From: Aquimarina pacifica | GTDB taxonomy: Bacteria > Bacteroidota > Bacteroidia > Flavobacteriales > Flavobacteriaceae | Assembly (NCBI RefSeq): GCF_000520955.1 | Contig: NZ_JACC01000011.1 | Coordinates: 1 to 64,000, forward strand | DNA: 64,000 nucleotides | Reading direction: 5' to 3' | In this document: one piece after another, positions 1 to 9,160 of the stretch | Numbering within the stretch: the first letter of the stretch is position 1 | Layout: each line of letters opens with the position of its first letter | The notes under the pieces: model-generated | Database searches by the model: none | Told to the model about the DNA's origin: nothing | What the model saw: only the letters and a program-made list of their open reading frames with translations | Translations under genes and position numbers: made by a program

Positions 1-172
1 TCTTGTAACGATTATTCAGGACGTCACAATCATATAATTACTAAGAGACACTATTAGATATCGAAGACCTAAACACATATCTTTAAAAATCAAACTATTA
101 TATTAGCACATTTGATTTTCTTTAATAGCACAAAAAAGATCTGTACACCTATCAAAAACGGCCATTAAAACT

Positions 173-1156
173 ATGATTATATCTACAAAAACTATTTACA
201 TAATCGCTTTATTCTTTTTGGCTCTTTTATTGAATAGCTGCAGTTCTGATGAGAATACTTCGAACCAATTAGATTCTCAAGAACAAATTAATGAAGATCA
301 AATAAGAGAAGAAGATACTTCTGGGGAAGAACCCGAAGAAGTGCAGGAACAAGAAGAGGAACAACAACAGGAAGAAGAAGAAGAAGAGCATGAAGAAAGG
401 GAAAATATTGTATGGAAAAACTGGTATCTTTCTGTTCCCCTTGAAAAAAGTGATGCATCAGGAAAAGCAACTTCTATATATTATGAAGATATTATAAATG
501 ACCAATTAACAGCTCCTCAAAGAGAATATTTCTATAAAAATGAAGACGGCAGTTACACAATGTACACCAAGTTTACTGGTTTTACGACATCGGGCTTTTC
601 TGAAACAGCACCAAATGGAGGAACCAAATTTTGCAGAACAGAATTAAGGGAATATTGGAAAGGGAATCAGGATGCGACGGATAATTGGTATATGGATACA
701 GGTACACATGAAATGGAATCAACCCTAAAAGTAAATTACTGCGGTGGAAGTAACCAAACCTATGTCGCACAAATTCACGCACGAAGTAGTCCTACCAAAC
801 CAGGCTCTGCTGCCACTGTAAAAGTACTATGGAAAAACGGAGATCTGGTGATTGAATATTACATAAAGCCTGATAACGGTATATGGACCAGCGATTACAT
901 TGAAAAAATCACAATTGCCACCGTAGACTATGAGAAATTCACGATCAAGCTTCGCATTATAGATGGCACACTAGAATATGCTTTAACATGTGAAGCAAAA
1001 AGTATCGTACAACCCTACCAAGAATTATATGATTATGTAAGTAATGGATATGATTTTGACAACTATTTTAAAACAGGAAATTATTTTAAATGGAATTCTG
1101 ATTACACAGAATCCGCCGAAGTTATCCTATATGAAGTAAAAACTAATCATTACTAA
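173..1156 (+). CDS. Polysaccharide lyase family 7 (alginate lyase) lipoprotein
   Basis: This is a secreted beta-eliminating lyase, most likely acting on alginate at the cell surface. The N-terminus is a lipoprotein signal ending in a lipobox (LLNSC, Cys23). An extremely Glu/Gln-rich linker follows (about residues 35-76), then a single PL7 domain (about 80-327). The three PL7 signature blocks are visible: RTELR at 155-159, QIH at 200-202 and YFKTG at 298-302. In the family these carry the catalytic Arg, Gln, His and Tyr. The gene stands alone, with no SusC/SusD pair beside it. A second, divergent PL7 lipoprotein lies at 36161-37234. Fold and family are well supported. Alginate as substrate follows from the family; the M/G preference cannot be read from sequence. 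Confidence 0.88.
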   Translation: MIISTKTIYIIALFFLALLLNSCSSDENTSNQLDSQEQINEDQIREEDTSGEEPEEVQEQEEEQQQEEEEEEHEERENIVWKNWYLSVPLEKSDASGKATSIYYEDIINDQLTAPQREYFYKNEDGSYTMYTKFTGFTTSGFSETAPNGGTKFCRTELREYWKGNQDATDNWYMDTGTHEMESTLKVNYCGGSNQTYVAQIHARSSPTKPGSAATVKVLWKNGDLVIEYYIKPDNGIWTSDYIEKITIATVDYEKFTIKLRIIDGTLEYALTCEAKSIVQPYQELYDYVSNGYDFDNYFKTGNYFKWNSDYTESAEVILYEVKTNHY

Positions 1157-1219
1157 AACATTAGCAGAACATTCTTGAATTAATACAACCGTTACTAATT
1201 TTAGAAATTTTCTCTGCAA

Positions 1220-1546
1220 CTACATGTATCTAATAAAACTCCAAGGTCTTCGTCCTTTTAGATAATTTAGATCCTCCTCTTTTCTATAAGCCTCTCGTTC
1301 AAAAGAAATGTTTCTATAAGCTTCTTGAGAATTTCTATATTGCAATAGTCTAATTATATATTCGAACAAATAAATAATATAAAAAGGGAGTACGAGAAGT
1401 TCTGCTTGTTGTCTCAAATGAATTTTTTCGTGATTAATAAAGACCGCATCCGCTTTAAGAAAGGGATCTCTAATCACAATAAAGGGCCATAAGGCAATGC
1501 CTACAAAATGACGACCTATCAAATATTTGTTAACAACAACAGGCAT
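1220..1546 (-). CDS. Small membrane protein with HExxH motif
   Basis: Hypothetical protein of about 108 residues. A longer reading to 1606 is possible, but the ATG at 1546 places the start just outside the divergent neighbour and begins a compact MPVVVNKYL sequence. It has a hydrophobic N-terminal stretch, then HEKIH (an HExxH zinc-protease-like motif) followed by RQQ, a second strongly hydrophobic segment, and FEREAY near the C-terminus. An HExxH plus a downstream Glu-rich helix resembles a minimal membrane metallopeptidase core of the M48/M56 type, but it is far shorter than those families. Peptidase activity is therefore only a suggestion. It diverges from the DUF5522 gene at 1575 with 28 bases between the starts. 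Confidence 0.6.
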   Translation of the reverse strand: MPVVVNKYLIGRHFVGIALWPFIVIRDPFLKADAVFINHEKIHLRQQAELLVLPFYIIYLFEYIIRLLQYRNSQEAYRNISFEREAYRKEEDLNYLKGRRPWSFIRYM

Positions 1547-1574
1547 ATTACTGCAAGATACTATTTTTGTACAT

Positions 1575-1751
1575 ATGAACAATCCTAAAAAAGTATTAAC
1601 TCCCAAAGAAGGAGATTATTATATCACTCCAGAAGGATATCGATGTTTTACAGAAAAATACCATCTTAGACGAGGGTATTGTTGCGAAAGTGGCTGTAGA
1701 CATTGCCCATATGGGTATGACAAGAAAACAAATAGTTACAAAAAAAAGTAA
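1575..1751 (+). CDS. DUF5522-like Cys-rich small protein
   Basis: A 58-residue protein starting at the ATG at 1575 (MNNPKKVLTP). An in-frame upstream start at 1527 would overlap the divergent gene and adds residues with no family character. It contains the compact motif YCCESGCRHCPYG, a run of cysteines (CCxxxCxxCP) expected to bind a metal. This is the hallmark of the small DUF5522 proteins common in Bacteroidota. No function is established for the family; a zinc or iron-sulfur structural site is a reasonable inference. Confidence 0.75.
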   Translation: MNNPKKVLTPKEGDYYITPEGYRCFTEKYHLRRGYCCESGCRHCPYGYDKKTNSYKKK

Positions 1752-1889
1752 CCAATACTATAATCGAATTACATGGTATGATTATTGTGACTAGAAAATT
1801 AAAATAATAATAACTTTATCAAGCAAATACCCCGTTCATTAATAAAGGCTTAGGGGCTTACTTTTTCTTGATAGTAAAAAAACAGGATT

Positions 1890-2420
1890 ATGAAAAAAAT
1901 TTCATTGCTATCACTAATCCTTATCATAACCATCACTTCTTGCTCAACTGTGCGTGTTGCATCGGATTATGATAAGCAGGCAAATTTTGACACGTATAAA
2001 AGTTTTGCTTTTTATAAACCAGGGATTGATAAAGCAGAAGTTAGTGACCTTGACAAGAAACGTATTCTTAGAGCCATCGAAACTGATATGATTTCTAAGG
2101 GGTTTTCAAAATCTTCTTCGCCTGATGTCCTCGTAAGTATTTTTACAAAAACAAAAGAAAACGTAAATGTATACCAAAACAACTTTGGTTGGGGGTATGG
2201 ATGGGGTTGGAATCCATGGTTCTGGGGAGCAGGCTACAACACTGTATCAAGAACAACTGAAGGCACTCTATACATAGACCTTATAGATGCAACAAAAAAA
2301 GAATTAATATGGCAAGGAATGGGTACCGCAGCTTTGACTAAAAATGTAGATAGAAAACAAGAAAAAATGAATGAAATAGTTTCTGCAATATTAGAGAAGT
2401 ACCCCCCAGAAAATCAATAA
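1890..2420 (+). CDS. DUF4136 lipoprotein
   Basis: A 176-residue predicted lipoprotein with signal peptide and lipobox (ITSC, Cys18). The body matches the DUF4136 pattern: a start of the type VRVASDYDKQANFDTYKSFAF, a conserved ILRAIE helix, a Gly/Trp/Tyr-rich loop (about residues 100-118) and a C-terminal strand region with TLYIDLIDATKKELIWQG. Members are envelope lipoproteins of unknown function in many Bacteroidota and Proteobacteria. A strong intrinsic terminator follows at 2443-2478, so the gene is probably a single transcription unit. Confidence 0.85.
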   Translation: MKKISLLSLILIITITSCSTVRVASDYDKQANFDTYKSFAFYKPGIDKAEVSDLDKKRILRAIETDMISKGFSKSSSPDVLVSIFTKTKENVNVYQNNFGWGYGWGWNPWFWGAGYNTVSRTTEGTLYIDLIDATKKELIWQGMGTAALTKNVDRKQEKMNEIVSAILEKYPPENQ

Positions 2421-2442
2421 AAACCATTTTTATACTAATTGA

Positions 2443-2478
2443 TATAGCCTTTCTTTTTTTAGAAAGGCTATATTTTTA
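2443..2478 (+). terminator. Intrinsic terminator after DUF4136 gene
   Basis: A perfect 12-bp stem (TATAGCCTTTCT pairing with AGAAAGGCTATA) with a 6-base T loop is followed by a T-rich run. It sits 22 bases after the stop codon. Confidence 0.85.
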
Positions 2479-2511
2479 TGTACATTTATATAAATCTTGA
2501 CATATCCGTAT

Positions 2512-3132
2512 ATGCGTAATTTTTTTATAGGTGCTATTTTTACCGCAATTCTGGTATTTGGTGTTACATTTTTTATAGATAAACACAACACAGAAAAAGC
2601 AGTAATCGAGTCTTCTGATGCTATTTTATCACAAATAAAAAATGTAGGAAAATTGGTAGTAACCGAAGGGCATTTTGCTGAAGTAATTACATATAAAGAT
2701 GATAAAAAACTGTATCTGGATCTAATTACAGCAACGAAAAAAGCAATTGTCGTGGTGAATGCAAAAGTTTTGATTTCTTATGACTTGAGTATGGTTACTC
2801 ATCAAATAGATACTGAAAATAAAATCGTAACCATAACCAAAATTCCTGAGCCCGAAATCGATATTAACCCCGAAATAAAGTACCATGCCCTAGAAGAAGA
2901 TTTTTTAAATCAATTCGATCCAGAAGATCATAATAAAATTAGAAAAACGGTAATTTCAGAATTAGATAAAAGAGTAAAAACATCAACACTGGTTGCAAAT
3001 TCAAAAAATCGTCTCATTAGCGAACTACAAAAAATATACATTCTTACCAATTCTCTGGGATGGACGCTACAATATGAAGAAAAAGTAATCAATACTCAAA
3101 TCGATATTCAGGAACTAATTCTACATCCTTAA
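2512..3132 (+). CDS. DUF4230 domain membrane-anchored protein
   Basis: A 206-residue protein read from the ATG at 2512 (MRNFFIGAIF). A TTG 15 bases upstream is in frame but less likely. One N-terminal transmembrane segment (about residues 3-23) is followed by an extracytoplasmic DUF4230 domain: a stretch reading LSQIKNVGKLVVTEGHFAEV, then a beta-rich region that includes KKAIVVVNAKVLISYDL and a C-terminal helix with RLISELQKIY. This is a common Bacteroidota and Firmicutes domain with no known activity. It follows the DUF4136 gene but is separated from it by a terminator. Confidence 0.82.
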   Translation: MRNFFIGAIFTAILVFGVTFFIDKHNTEKAVIESSDAILSQIKNVGKLVVTEGHFAEVITYKDDKKLYLDLITATKKAIVVVNAKVLISYDLSMVTHQIDTENKIVTITKIPEPEIDINPEIKYHALEEDFLNQFDPEDHNKIRKTVISELDKRVKTSTLVANSKNRLISELQKIYILTNSLGWTLQYEEKVINTQIDIQELILHP

Positions 3133-3514
3133 TCCAAGATTTACAAACACCAAAAGCATCACCAAAATTATATCACTTTCATTGTACCTAGAACGAAAAA
3201 AGATGAAAAAAGCAAAACTTTCTCCATCTCTTTTTATATAAATCTGAATTGTTAATAGAATTTATTTTGTCCCTTAAACGCTACGTATTATACAGATTTT
3301 TTTATTATTTACGTATATAGAACGAACCACATATGATATACCCTACCTTATCTAATATTTATTTAAAAAAAATACTCTTGATAAAAGATTACAAATTCTA
3401 TTAGTTCGTTACTATAAGTTTATTTATTATCGCAACTCCTGAAAATAGTAACTTCTACTATCCTTTTGCTCACAATAATACAAGTTACTTATGTCATAGT
3501 ACCTGCTAGTACTC
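3133..3514. other. Intergenic region, convergent genes
   Basis: AT-rich stretch of 382 bases between two convergent genes. Around 3196-3236 an imperfect stem (AAAAAGATG against CATCTCTTTTT) followed by T residues may be a weak terminator for the DUF4230 gene. I see no credible coding region or RNA gene. Confidence 0.4.
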
Positions 3515-3955
3515 TTATATACCACTCTGATGACTACACTCTGGATACTCTACATTGAAGGTGTAATCCTTATCATTTTTCTTTATCACACTTGATTCTC
3601 CATTATGATCTGGTTTATGGGCTGCCCCAGTCCCTAGATCAATAAACATACCCAACAATCCCCAGCTAAAAGCACTTAGCATAAAACTACCTGTTCTAAA
3701 AACACTGTGATATGTTTTCTTATGTTCTTCACAGTCTTCATGCTTTAGCTTTACTTCTAGTGGCCTGTTACGGTAATAAGAAGCGTTAACAGAACCCTTT
3801 CCTGCTTTTTCTCCATTAACATAGATATCTGCATTAGGGTGATTTTTCGCAACTATTGTTGCGTTATATTTACTTCCCCCAAACATTACTCCACAACTGT
3901 TCATCGTAATTGAAATTAAAATCATCGTTGCTAAAAATAGACTTCTTTTTTTCAT
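3515..3955 (-). CDS. Small PEGA-like lipoprotein
   Basis: A 146-residue predicted lipoprotein (MNSC lipobox, Cys21). After the lipid anchor comes a short beta-rich section, NADIYVNGEKAGKGSVNAS, which has the look of a PEGA-type surface domain (structural value plus a YVNG turn). It is followed by a hydrophobic hairpin (about residues 92-112, SFMLSAFSWGLLGMFIDLGTG) and a polar tail with Cys-His. No enzyme motif is seen. Probably an envelope-associated protein; a specific role cannot be assigned. The gene is monocistronic. Confidence 0.65.
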   Translation of the reverse strand: MKKRSLFLATMILISITMNSCGVMFGGSKYNATIVAKNHPNADIYVNGEKAGKGSVNASYYRNRPLEVKLKHEDCEEHKKTYHSVFRTGSFMLSAFSWGLLGMFIDLGTGAAHKPDHNGESSVIKKNDKDYTFNVEYPECSHQSGI

Positions 3956-4217
3956 AAAATTAAATTTGATTATTTGTAATTTTTCACATCGTTATACATC
4001 ATCCATGTAAACGATATATGTTTATGTAAGATCAACTCAAAATGTTACAAACGATCGCCATTTTTTTTTACGACTTTATATAGAGATCAAATTTTCAGCT
4101 ACACCAAAGCAAAAATAGTGAGGCAGTTATAAGAACTAAACGAAAATTAAACACTGAAAATTTATTTAACTGTTAATTTTCAGAATTAAAAATACCTCAT
4201 TCACTTATGGCTATTTT

Positions 4218-4925
4218 TTATTTAATTCCGGCAAAAGCACCAAAACACATATTCTTATGTAAAATTTCTGTGGTACCAAAACCAACTTTTTTCATCAAGT
4301 CTAATTGATACGTCATTGACCTAGGCGAATCCTCTTTTTTAATATAATCAAGAACTTTATCTCTGTATTCTTTCCCATTTATACTTTCTAAATACTCTCC
4401 GTAACGCTGCCATGTATACTCATTGATCGCATACGTTTCTTGCGTGATTAAATCCGAAATCATCAAACATCCATTCTCGGTAAGTAATGAAAATAATTTT
4501 TTGAACACAGTTTCCCAATCTTTATCATCCCTTAAATGATGCAAAACCGCTCCAGCCAATATAATATCAAAATGATTTTCTTCTAAAAGCACATCTCTTA
4601 TATCTCCTTGTATAATCCGTACAGATTGATTTGTATGTAAAGAAACTCTCCCTAAGGCACTATCCAACATAGGACGACTCAAATCAACTAGGGTACACTG
4701 TAAATTCGGGATTTTGGATAACATTTTTAATGTATAATTACCTGCACCACAGCCTATATCTAACACTCTTTGCGCATTTGGCTGGATTCTTTTTGCACCT
4801 TCGGTTAATACTTCTAATGAGATTTTTGCATCTATCGTCGCCACCTGCCCTGTCTCTAAATTTGAAAATCTTTCTACATCCTTATCAAACCGCTCTTTAA
4901 TTTCTTTTACTGTGGATTTTTTCAT
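4218..4925 (-). CDS. Class I SAM-dependent methyltransferase
   Basis: A 235-residue cytoplasmic methyltransferase with the Rossmann-type SAM-binding core. Motif I is RVLDIGCGAGNYTL (about residues 63-76), an acidic residue follows at the end of strand 2 (TLVDLSRPML), and motif IV appears as DIILAGAVLHHLRD. The latter resembles the small-molecule methyltransferases of the Methyltransf_11/12 type. The substrate is unknown. It is transcribed divergently from a LysR-family regulator at 5035, with 109 bases between them. That is the classic arrangement in which the regulator controls the enzyme, and a candidate operator lies at 5017-5029. Confidence 0.85.
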   Translation of the reverse strand: MKKSTVKEIKERFDKDVERFSNLETGQVATIDAKISLEVLTEGAKRIQPNAQRVLDIGCGAGNYTLKMLSKIPNLQCTLVDLSRPMLDSALGRVSLHTNQSVRIIQGDIRDVLLEENHFDIILAGAVLHHLRDDKDWETVFKKLFSLLTENGCLMISDLITQETYAINEYTWQRYGEYLESINGKEYRDKVLDYIKKEDSPRSMTYQLDLMKKVGFGTTEILHKNMCFGAFAGIK

Positions 4926-5016
4926 AATTATCTGATTTATGTATTTGTATTTATCGAATAATTAAAAATAGTATTTCATAATATGATTCAAAAAGACTTA
5001 TTTTGTTATAGAATAA

Positions 5017-5029
5017 TACCTTATAAGTA
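5017..5029. promoter_or_regulatory. Candidate LysR-type operator (T-N11-A)
   Basis: Between the divergent methyltransferase and lysR genes lies TACCTTATAAGTA, which fits the T-N11-A rule and has the central palindrome CTTATAAG. It is only a few bases from the lysR start codon, which would suit autoregulation. This is inferred from position and symmetry only. Confidence 0.35.
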
Positions 5030-5034
5030 TTACT

Positions 5035-5904
5035 ATGGAATTAAGACACCTCAGATATTTTTTGGCTGTAGCCAATGAATTAAATTTTACAAAAGCTTCT
5101 GAGAAGCTATTTATTTCTCAACCTCCCTTAAGTCGCCAAATAAAAGAGCTTGAAAATGAGATCGGAGTTCAACTTTTTGAACGCACCAATAAAAAAGTAC
5201 TATTGACAGAAGCTGGCAAGTACTTTAAGAAAGAAATAACCCATCAATTACAAAATTTAGAAGCGATAGTTCTTAAAACCAAGAAGATTTCAGAAAGTGT
5301 AAGTGGTGAATACAGAATTGCTTATATAAGTTCTACTTTTTCTGATACGATTACAAAACTTGTTCAGTTTTTGACACAAAAATACCCGTACCTCAATATC
5401 AAATTATTTGAAGTTTCTACGGCAAAGCAAATCTTGGCACTCGAACAAAATAAATTAGATTTAGGTATTCTCAGAGCTCCTATTATATCTACAAAAATTG
5501 ATTCTAGACTTTGGTTTAAAGATTCATATTCTTTGGTTTTCAATAATACCCATACTGAAATCAAACACGTAAATGACTTAAAAAAACTGAAAGATGAAGT
5601 CTTTGTCTTTTTTAATAAAGAGCATGCTCCTGTTTATTATAGTTCATTACTACAAATTTGTTCTCGATATGGGTTCATGCCTAATATTGTTCATGAATCT
5701 AATAATATAAACTCTATTATTCAATTGGTAAGAAATGGTTTGGGAGTTTCTATTGTTCCTACAAGTCTACAAAAAAGTCATATATATCCAGAATTATCCT
5801 TTTTGGACCTCGACCCTAATTTTTCTACTAATGTTTTACTTGCTACACCCAAAAACGAAACTTCGCAAGTAACGGCTTCAGTCGCCTCTTTTTTGTTGGA
5901 ATAA
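5035..5904 (+). CDS. LysR family transcriptional regulator
   Basis: A 289-residue LysR-type regulator of normal length. The N-terminal winged helix-turn-helix (about residues 1-60, MELRHLRYFLAVANELNFTK onward, with ISQPPLSRQIKELE as the recognition region) is followed by a linker helix and a periplasmic-binding-like effector domain (about 90-289; GEYRIAYISSTFSDTI, LGVSIVPTS). The inducer is unknown. Its divergence from the methyltransferase at 4218-4925 makes that gene the best candidate target. It is convergent with the alpha/beta hydrolase gene, with only 9 bases between the stops. Confidence 0.93.
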   Translation: MELRHLRYFLAVANELNFTKASEKLFISQPPLSRQIKELENEIGVQLFERTNKKVLLTEAGKYFKKEITHQLQNLEAIVLKTKKISESVSGEYRIAYISSTFSDTITKLVQFLTQKYPYLNIKLFEVSTAKQILALEQNKLDLGILRAPIISTKIDSRLWFKDSYSLVFNNTHTEIKHVNDLKKLKDEVFVFFNKEHAPVYYSSLLQICSRYGFMPNIVHESNNINSIIQLVRNGLGVSIVPTSLQKSHIYPELSFLDLDPNFSTNVLLATPKNETSQVTASVASFLLE

Positions 5905-5913
5905 TTTTCTTGG

Positions 5914-6447
5914 CTATCGAGAAATTTTCGCTAACGCTTCGGCTACATCAATACTCAATTGTTCGCGATCTTCAATATACATCTGATGTTCTTTTCCTTT
6001 TATGATCTTATAATTGAGTTTCATTTTGTCAAACCAAGCATTTTTAGGTTTGAATATATCTTCAGCTCCATAGTACAGCTCTATTTCGCCTTTTGGTCTT
6101 TCTGTTTCATACCGCAATCTTGTTGAGGACATACAAATAAGGGAATTAATTCTATTGGTTTCGATGCCGAATCTCCAAGCAATTGTGCCTCCAATACTAA
6201 AAGCAAGAATATGTACTTTATTTTTTTCTAACCCTATCAACGCCTCAACAGCTCTATCAATCCCTCCTGCTACAAATTCTTTATGAAGACTCTCTTCTTG
6301 ATATTCTGCAATATTAATCTGACCTAATTCGCAACAATCATAATATGTAATATCAAAATCTCTATCAAGAGCTGCGCTATAAGTCGCTACCCATTTAGAA
6401 TGTCTTCTACCCCATAAATCCGAAAGAATCAATAGTCTTTTTCTCAT
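5914..6447 (-). CDS. Small alpha/beta hydrolase
   Basis: A 177-residue, compact alpha/beta hydrolase-fold protein. The nucleophile elbow is AFSIGG (about residues 101-106; Ser in a G/A-x-S-x-G-G setting). The likely acid is in YYGAEDIF and the likely catalytic His is in KGKEHQMY, in the expected order. It has no signal peptide, so it is cytoplasmic. It is shorter than most family members and lacks a cap domain, resembling small serine hydrolases. The substrate is unknown. It is read in the same direction as the next gene upstream (6502-7029), with about 50 bases between. Confidence 0.72.
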   Translation of the reverse strand: MRKRLLILSDLWGRRHSKWVATYSAALDRDFDITYYDCCELGQINIAEYQEESLHKEFVAGGIDRAVEALIGLEKNKVHILAFSIGGTIAWRFGIETNRINSLICMSSTRLRYETERPKGEIELYYGAEDIFKPKNAWFDKMKLNYKIIKGKEHQMYIEDREQLSIDVAEALAKISR

Positions 6448-6501
6448 GTTAGTATTTTCCTAAATTCTTTAACACATCAATCAAAGGGCTACTACTCATC
6501 A

Positions 6502-7029
6502 CTAATTAGATGTTGTTTGGTACTTTTTGAATAAATAGACGTTCGGAATGGGGGTGTCTTTTGTTTCATTAGTGAATAGCGTACTTGCTATCCACCACCT
6601 ATCTTCTAGATATACTAACTGATAACTATTTACTCCTCTCTTTTCATATGTGCCTTTTAAATTTCTACAATAGAAACTTTGAAACACAGTTGCAATTCCA
6701 TTAAACTCATTTATAGTCAACCCAATAGCATATTCTTCAAAACCATCTCTTGCATAATAGGGCCCTACGTTTCTAACAAACTCTTCTAAATTCATCACAT
6801 TGACCTTACTTTTGCCATCCTTTGTTTTTCTCAGTGATGTTTTTTGAGCAGTAGGCAAAAACAAATTTCTATATTCCTCCCAATTTCTTTCTTCTCCGAT
6901 TTCTCCTGATATTAATTCTATCATTTTATTCGTTATTCCTTCTATTGACTTTAAGGGTAATGTATCTATTTGTCCTATCGCGTTTATATGAATCCCAAAT
7001 ACGCATAGTACGAGTATTATTTTTTTCAT
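6502..7029 (-). CDS. Exported NTF2-like protein
   Basis: A 175-residue protein with a cleavable signal peptide (MKKIILVLCVFGIHINAIGQ). The mature part has the alternating helix and curved-sheet pattern of NTF2-like/SnoaL-type domains: an early helix with NWEEYRNLFLPTAQ, a middle strand GLTINEFNGIATVFQSF, and a C-terminal YQLVYLEDRWWIASTLF strand pair. Proteins of this form are widespread and mostly of unknown function. No catalytic residues can be named. Probably periplasmic. Confidence 0.62.
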   Translation of the reverse strand: MKKIILVLCVFGIHINAIGQIDTLPLKSIEGITNKMIELISGEIGEERNWEEYRNLFLPTAQKTSLRKTKDGKSKVNVMNLEEFVRNVGPYYARDGFEEYAIGLTINEFNGIATVFQSFYCRNLKGTYEKRGVNSYQLVYLEDRWWIASTLFTNETKDTPIPNVYLFKKYQTTSN

Positions 7030-7353
7030 TTGGCTATTATATTTTATTCATTTGGCAAAACAAATTACGTATTTCAACGCTGTCTTTTAGTTCAAAAAAC
7101 GTTAATTATCATTTATCTAGCCTAATTTTTAATTTAGACATTACACTTATGAATCAGTGAAGAAAAATGCTACTCTATTTCTCGAGTATTCTATTCTAAA
7201 CACCTAGATTATATAAAATTAGTATCCATCAATTTCAATACAGATATATCCTGATTTATAGTGCTATCAGTTATTATACCTCTGAGTTACCAACCCATAT
7301 AGATATGAAGTTCTATGTTATAGATATTGTAAATCGAACATCAAATAATGTTA
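7030..7353. other. Intergenic region
   Basis: A 324-base AT-rich stretch upstream of the NTF2-like gene and downstream of the VOC gene. I see no gene, repeat or clear hairpin. Confidence 0.4.
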
Positions 7354-7737
7354 TTAAACATCATCATTTATTTCAACCCAATATCCATTTGGATCTTGAA
7401 AGTAAACCTGCTTAACCCCATCTTTTCGAATGTAATCTTTGTTTGGTGTATTAAGCCAATCAGAATAATCAATTTTCAGTATTTGCAAATGCTTTACAAA
7501 TGAATGTATATCGTTTGTTGTTAAAGCAAAATGAACTGCTTTATTGATTTTTATTTCAGCATTTGGACGAGGAATGAGGTGAAGTTGTATCCCTTCATCA
7601 AAAGACAACCATCTGGTTTTAGAGCTTGAAGCGGTATTCTTGATTTCTTTAATCTGAAATACCTTTTGATAAAATTCAACGGATTCGTCAACATCTTTTA
7701 CCGAAAGCGCTATATGATCAAAAGAAAAAGTATGCAT
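7354..7737 (-). CDS. VOC (glyoxalase/dioxygenase fold) protein
   Basis: A 127-residue, single vicinal-oxygen-chelate domain protein. The paired beta-alpha-beta modules are visible: FDHIALSVKDVDESVEFYQKVF at the start (metal-site His8) and VYFQDPNGYWVEINDD at the end (metal-site Glu near residue 122). A possible further ligand is His in KAVHFALTT. This is the architecture of glyoxalase I, fosfomycin-resistance and small dioxygenase relatives. The length fits an ordinary VOC protein, but the substrate cannot be inferred. Cytoplasmic; single gene. Confidence 0.85.
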   Translation of the reverse strand: MHTFSFDHIALSVKDVDESVEFYQKVFQIKEIKNTASSSKTRWLSFDEGIQLHLIPRPNAEIKINKAVHFALTTNDIHSFVKHLQILKIDYSDWLNTPNKDYIRKDGVKQVYFQDPNGYWVEINDDV

Positions 7738-7800
7738 GTAGTAAAGTTTATTAGGTTCAAATATCTGTATTAATAATTTAATGTAACAACTTTTATAGTC

Positions 7801-8490
7801 CTAAATAACACCGGTTATTGCGGCAATGAATCCAGTAACAAGAATCAATATAAACAGGCACAAGCCAATAGCATAAATCATCACTACCTCTGAGTTTGTA
7901 GAACTTTTAGGGCTGAAATATTTATGTATAAAAGGAACCCCCAAAACAGTACCAAATATTAGTAATAGAGTAAAAGGAATGGCATTTGTGAAAGTAGCAG
8001 TTTCTTTACTTCGTTTAACTATAGCTGACCGCGCGGCATAGTGACAGATTATTGGGTAAGCAATCATAATGCCTCCAAAATTTATAAATTCGCGCGAGGC
8101 ATTAATTAGAGATCGATATTCTCTCCAACTACTATTGTCAAAATAGGTTTCTAGCGACAATACTATTAGATTAAAAATAACGAAGAACCCTATAAAAAAT
8201 TAAGCGATTTTAAACCCTCTTCGGGCCAATCCAATTTTTGCTTCTTCGACAGAATAGACTGTACAGCGCAACCAAACAAACCATAACGACAGAAAAATAC
8301 CAAAAAAAACAGAAAGAAAACTCAATAACATTGTGAACGTAACTTGTGTTGCGTGAGATTCCTCAGAAATGATCGAAAAAGTAATAATTATAATAGTGTA
8401 CACCAAAAATAAAATTAACGGACCTAACACAAGATATATGGCTATTTTTTTTGGGGAAAGATTGAAAATATAATCTGCGACTTTTTGCAT
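7801..8490 (-). pseudogene. Membrane-protein gene interrupted by in-frame TAA
   Basis: Two open reading segments lie in the same frame, separated only by one TAA (8200-8202). The upstream part, from the ATG at 8490 (MQKVADYIF), has two transmembrane helices and ends ARRGFKIA-stop. The codons directly after the stop read FFIGFFVIFNLIVLSLETYF, a hydrophobic helix that runs without a break into the downstream part and its further helices. The downstream part has no ATG near its beginning, only a TTG at 8160 that would cut off this helix. Together they look like one four- to five-helix membrane protein of about 229 residues broken by a nonsense mutation. Alternatives are stop-codon read-through, two separate small genes, or a sequencing error. 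Function unknown. Confidence 0.55.
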
Positions 8491-8604
8491 ATCCGATTTT
8501 ATAATTAAAAAAAAGAAACTAATTTTTATCCTTTTCGAATTGTAGGGAATTCTTGAATATACAATATATTGATAAAAATAGTACACGTTATAACAATCAA
8601 TCAT

Positions 8605-9160
8605 TACTTAATTATTGGTATTTCGTCTTCACAAATCTGAAGTAAACATTCAATTCATTTCCTAGTAGCTGTAATCACACAAACCTTATAACATACCTTT
8701 TTTATTCTGTTTGTTAATTCGCTAAACTTTATTTTAATTTTTCTATCAAGGTATAGGGAGTCGATATTTTTGTCAATAAAAGATGCTCTTGCACTACTAC
8801 TGAAAATTTAATCTTCTTATTCAAAGATGATGTTTTTTATATACGCTTTCCTTTTCTAAACTGCATCATTTAAGACTTCAATTCATTGATATTCGTATAC
8901 ATTAACCAAACCCCAGTCACCTTGTTCGTATAGAAAATATTCATACACTTATTTAATTACAAACGGTTACAATCGCTTACAAACACATACAAGCGAAACT
9001 AAACACTTCCTAACCGAATCACATTTCTAAAGCATCCTATGTTTGCAGTGTTGAATTAAACACCAGAGATTAACGCTGATATCATGTTAGTACAAATAAA
9101 ATCAACATAACAATTGAATACTACTAGTCAAGAAAATAATAACCATAAAAAATTAATATT
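8605..9160. other. Intergenic region upstream of ssb
   Basis: A 556-base AT-rich stretch without a credible gene. It contains the candidate ssb promoter at 9038-9045. The 8960-9000 part has a loosely repeated TTACAA/ATACAAGCG pattern that I cannot assign to any element. Confidence 0.4.
9038..9045 (+). promoter_or_regulatory. Candidate -7 promoter element upstream of ssb
   Basis: TATGTTTG matches the Bacteroidota -7 consensus TAnnTTTG. It lies 115 bases ahead of the ssb start. No convincing TTG -33 box is seen at the usual spacing, so this is tentative. Confidence 0.35.
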
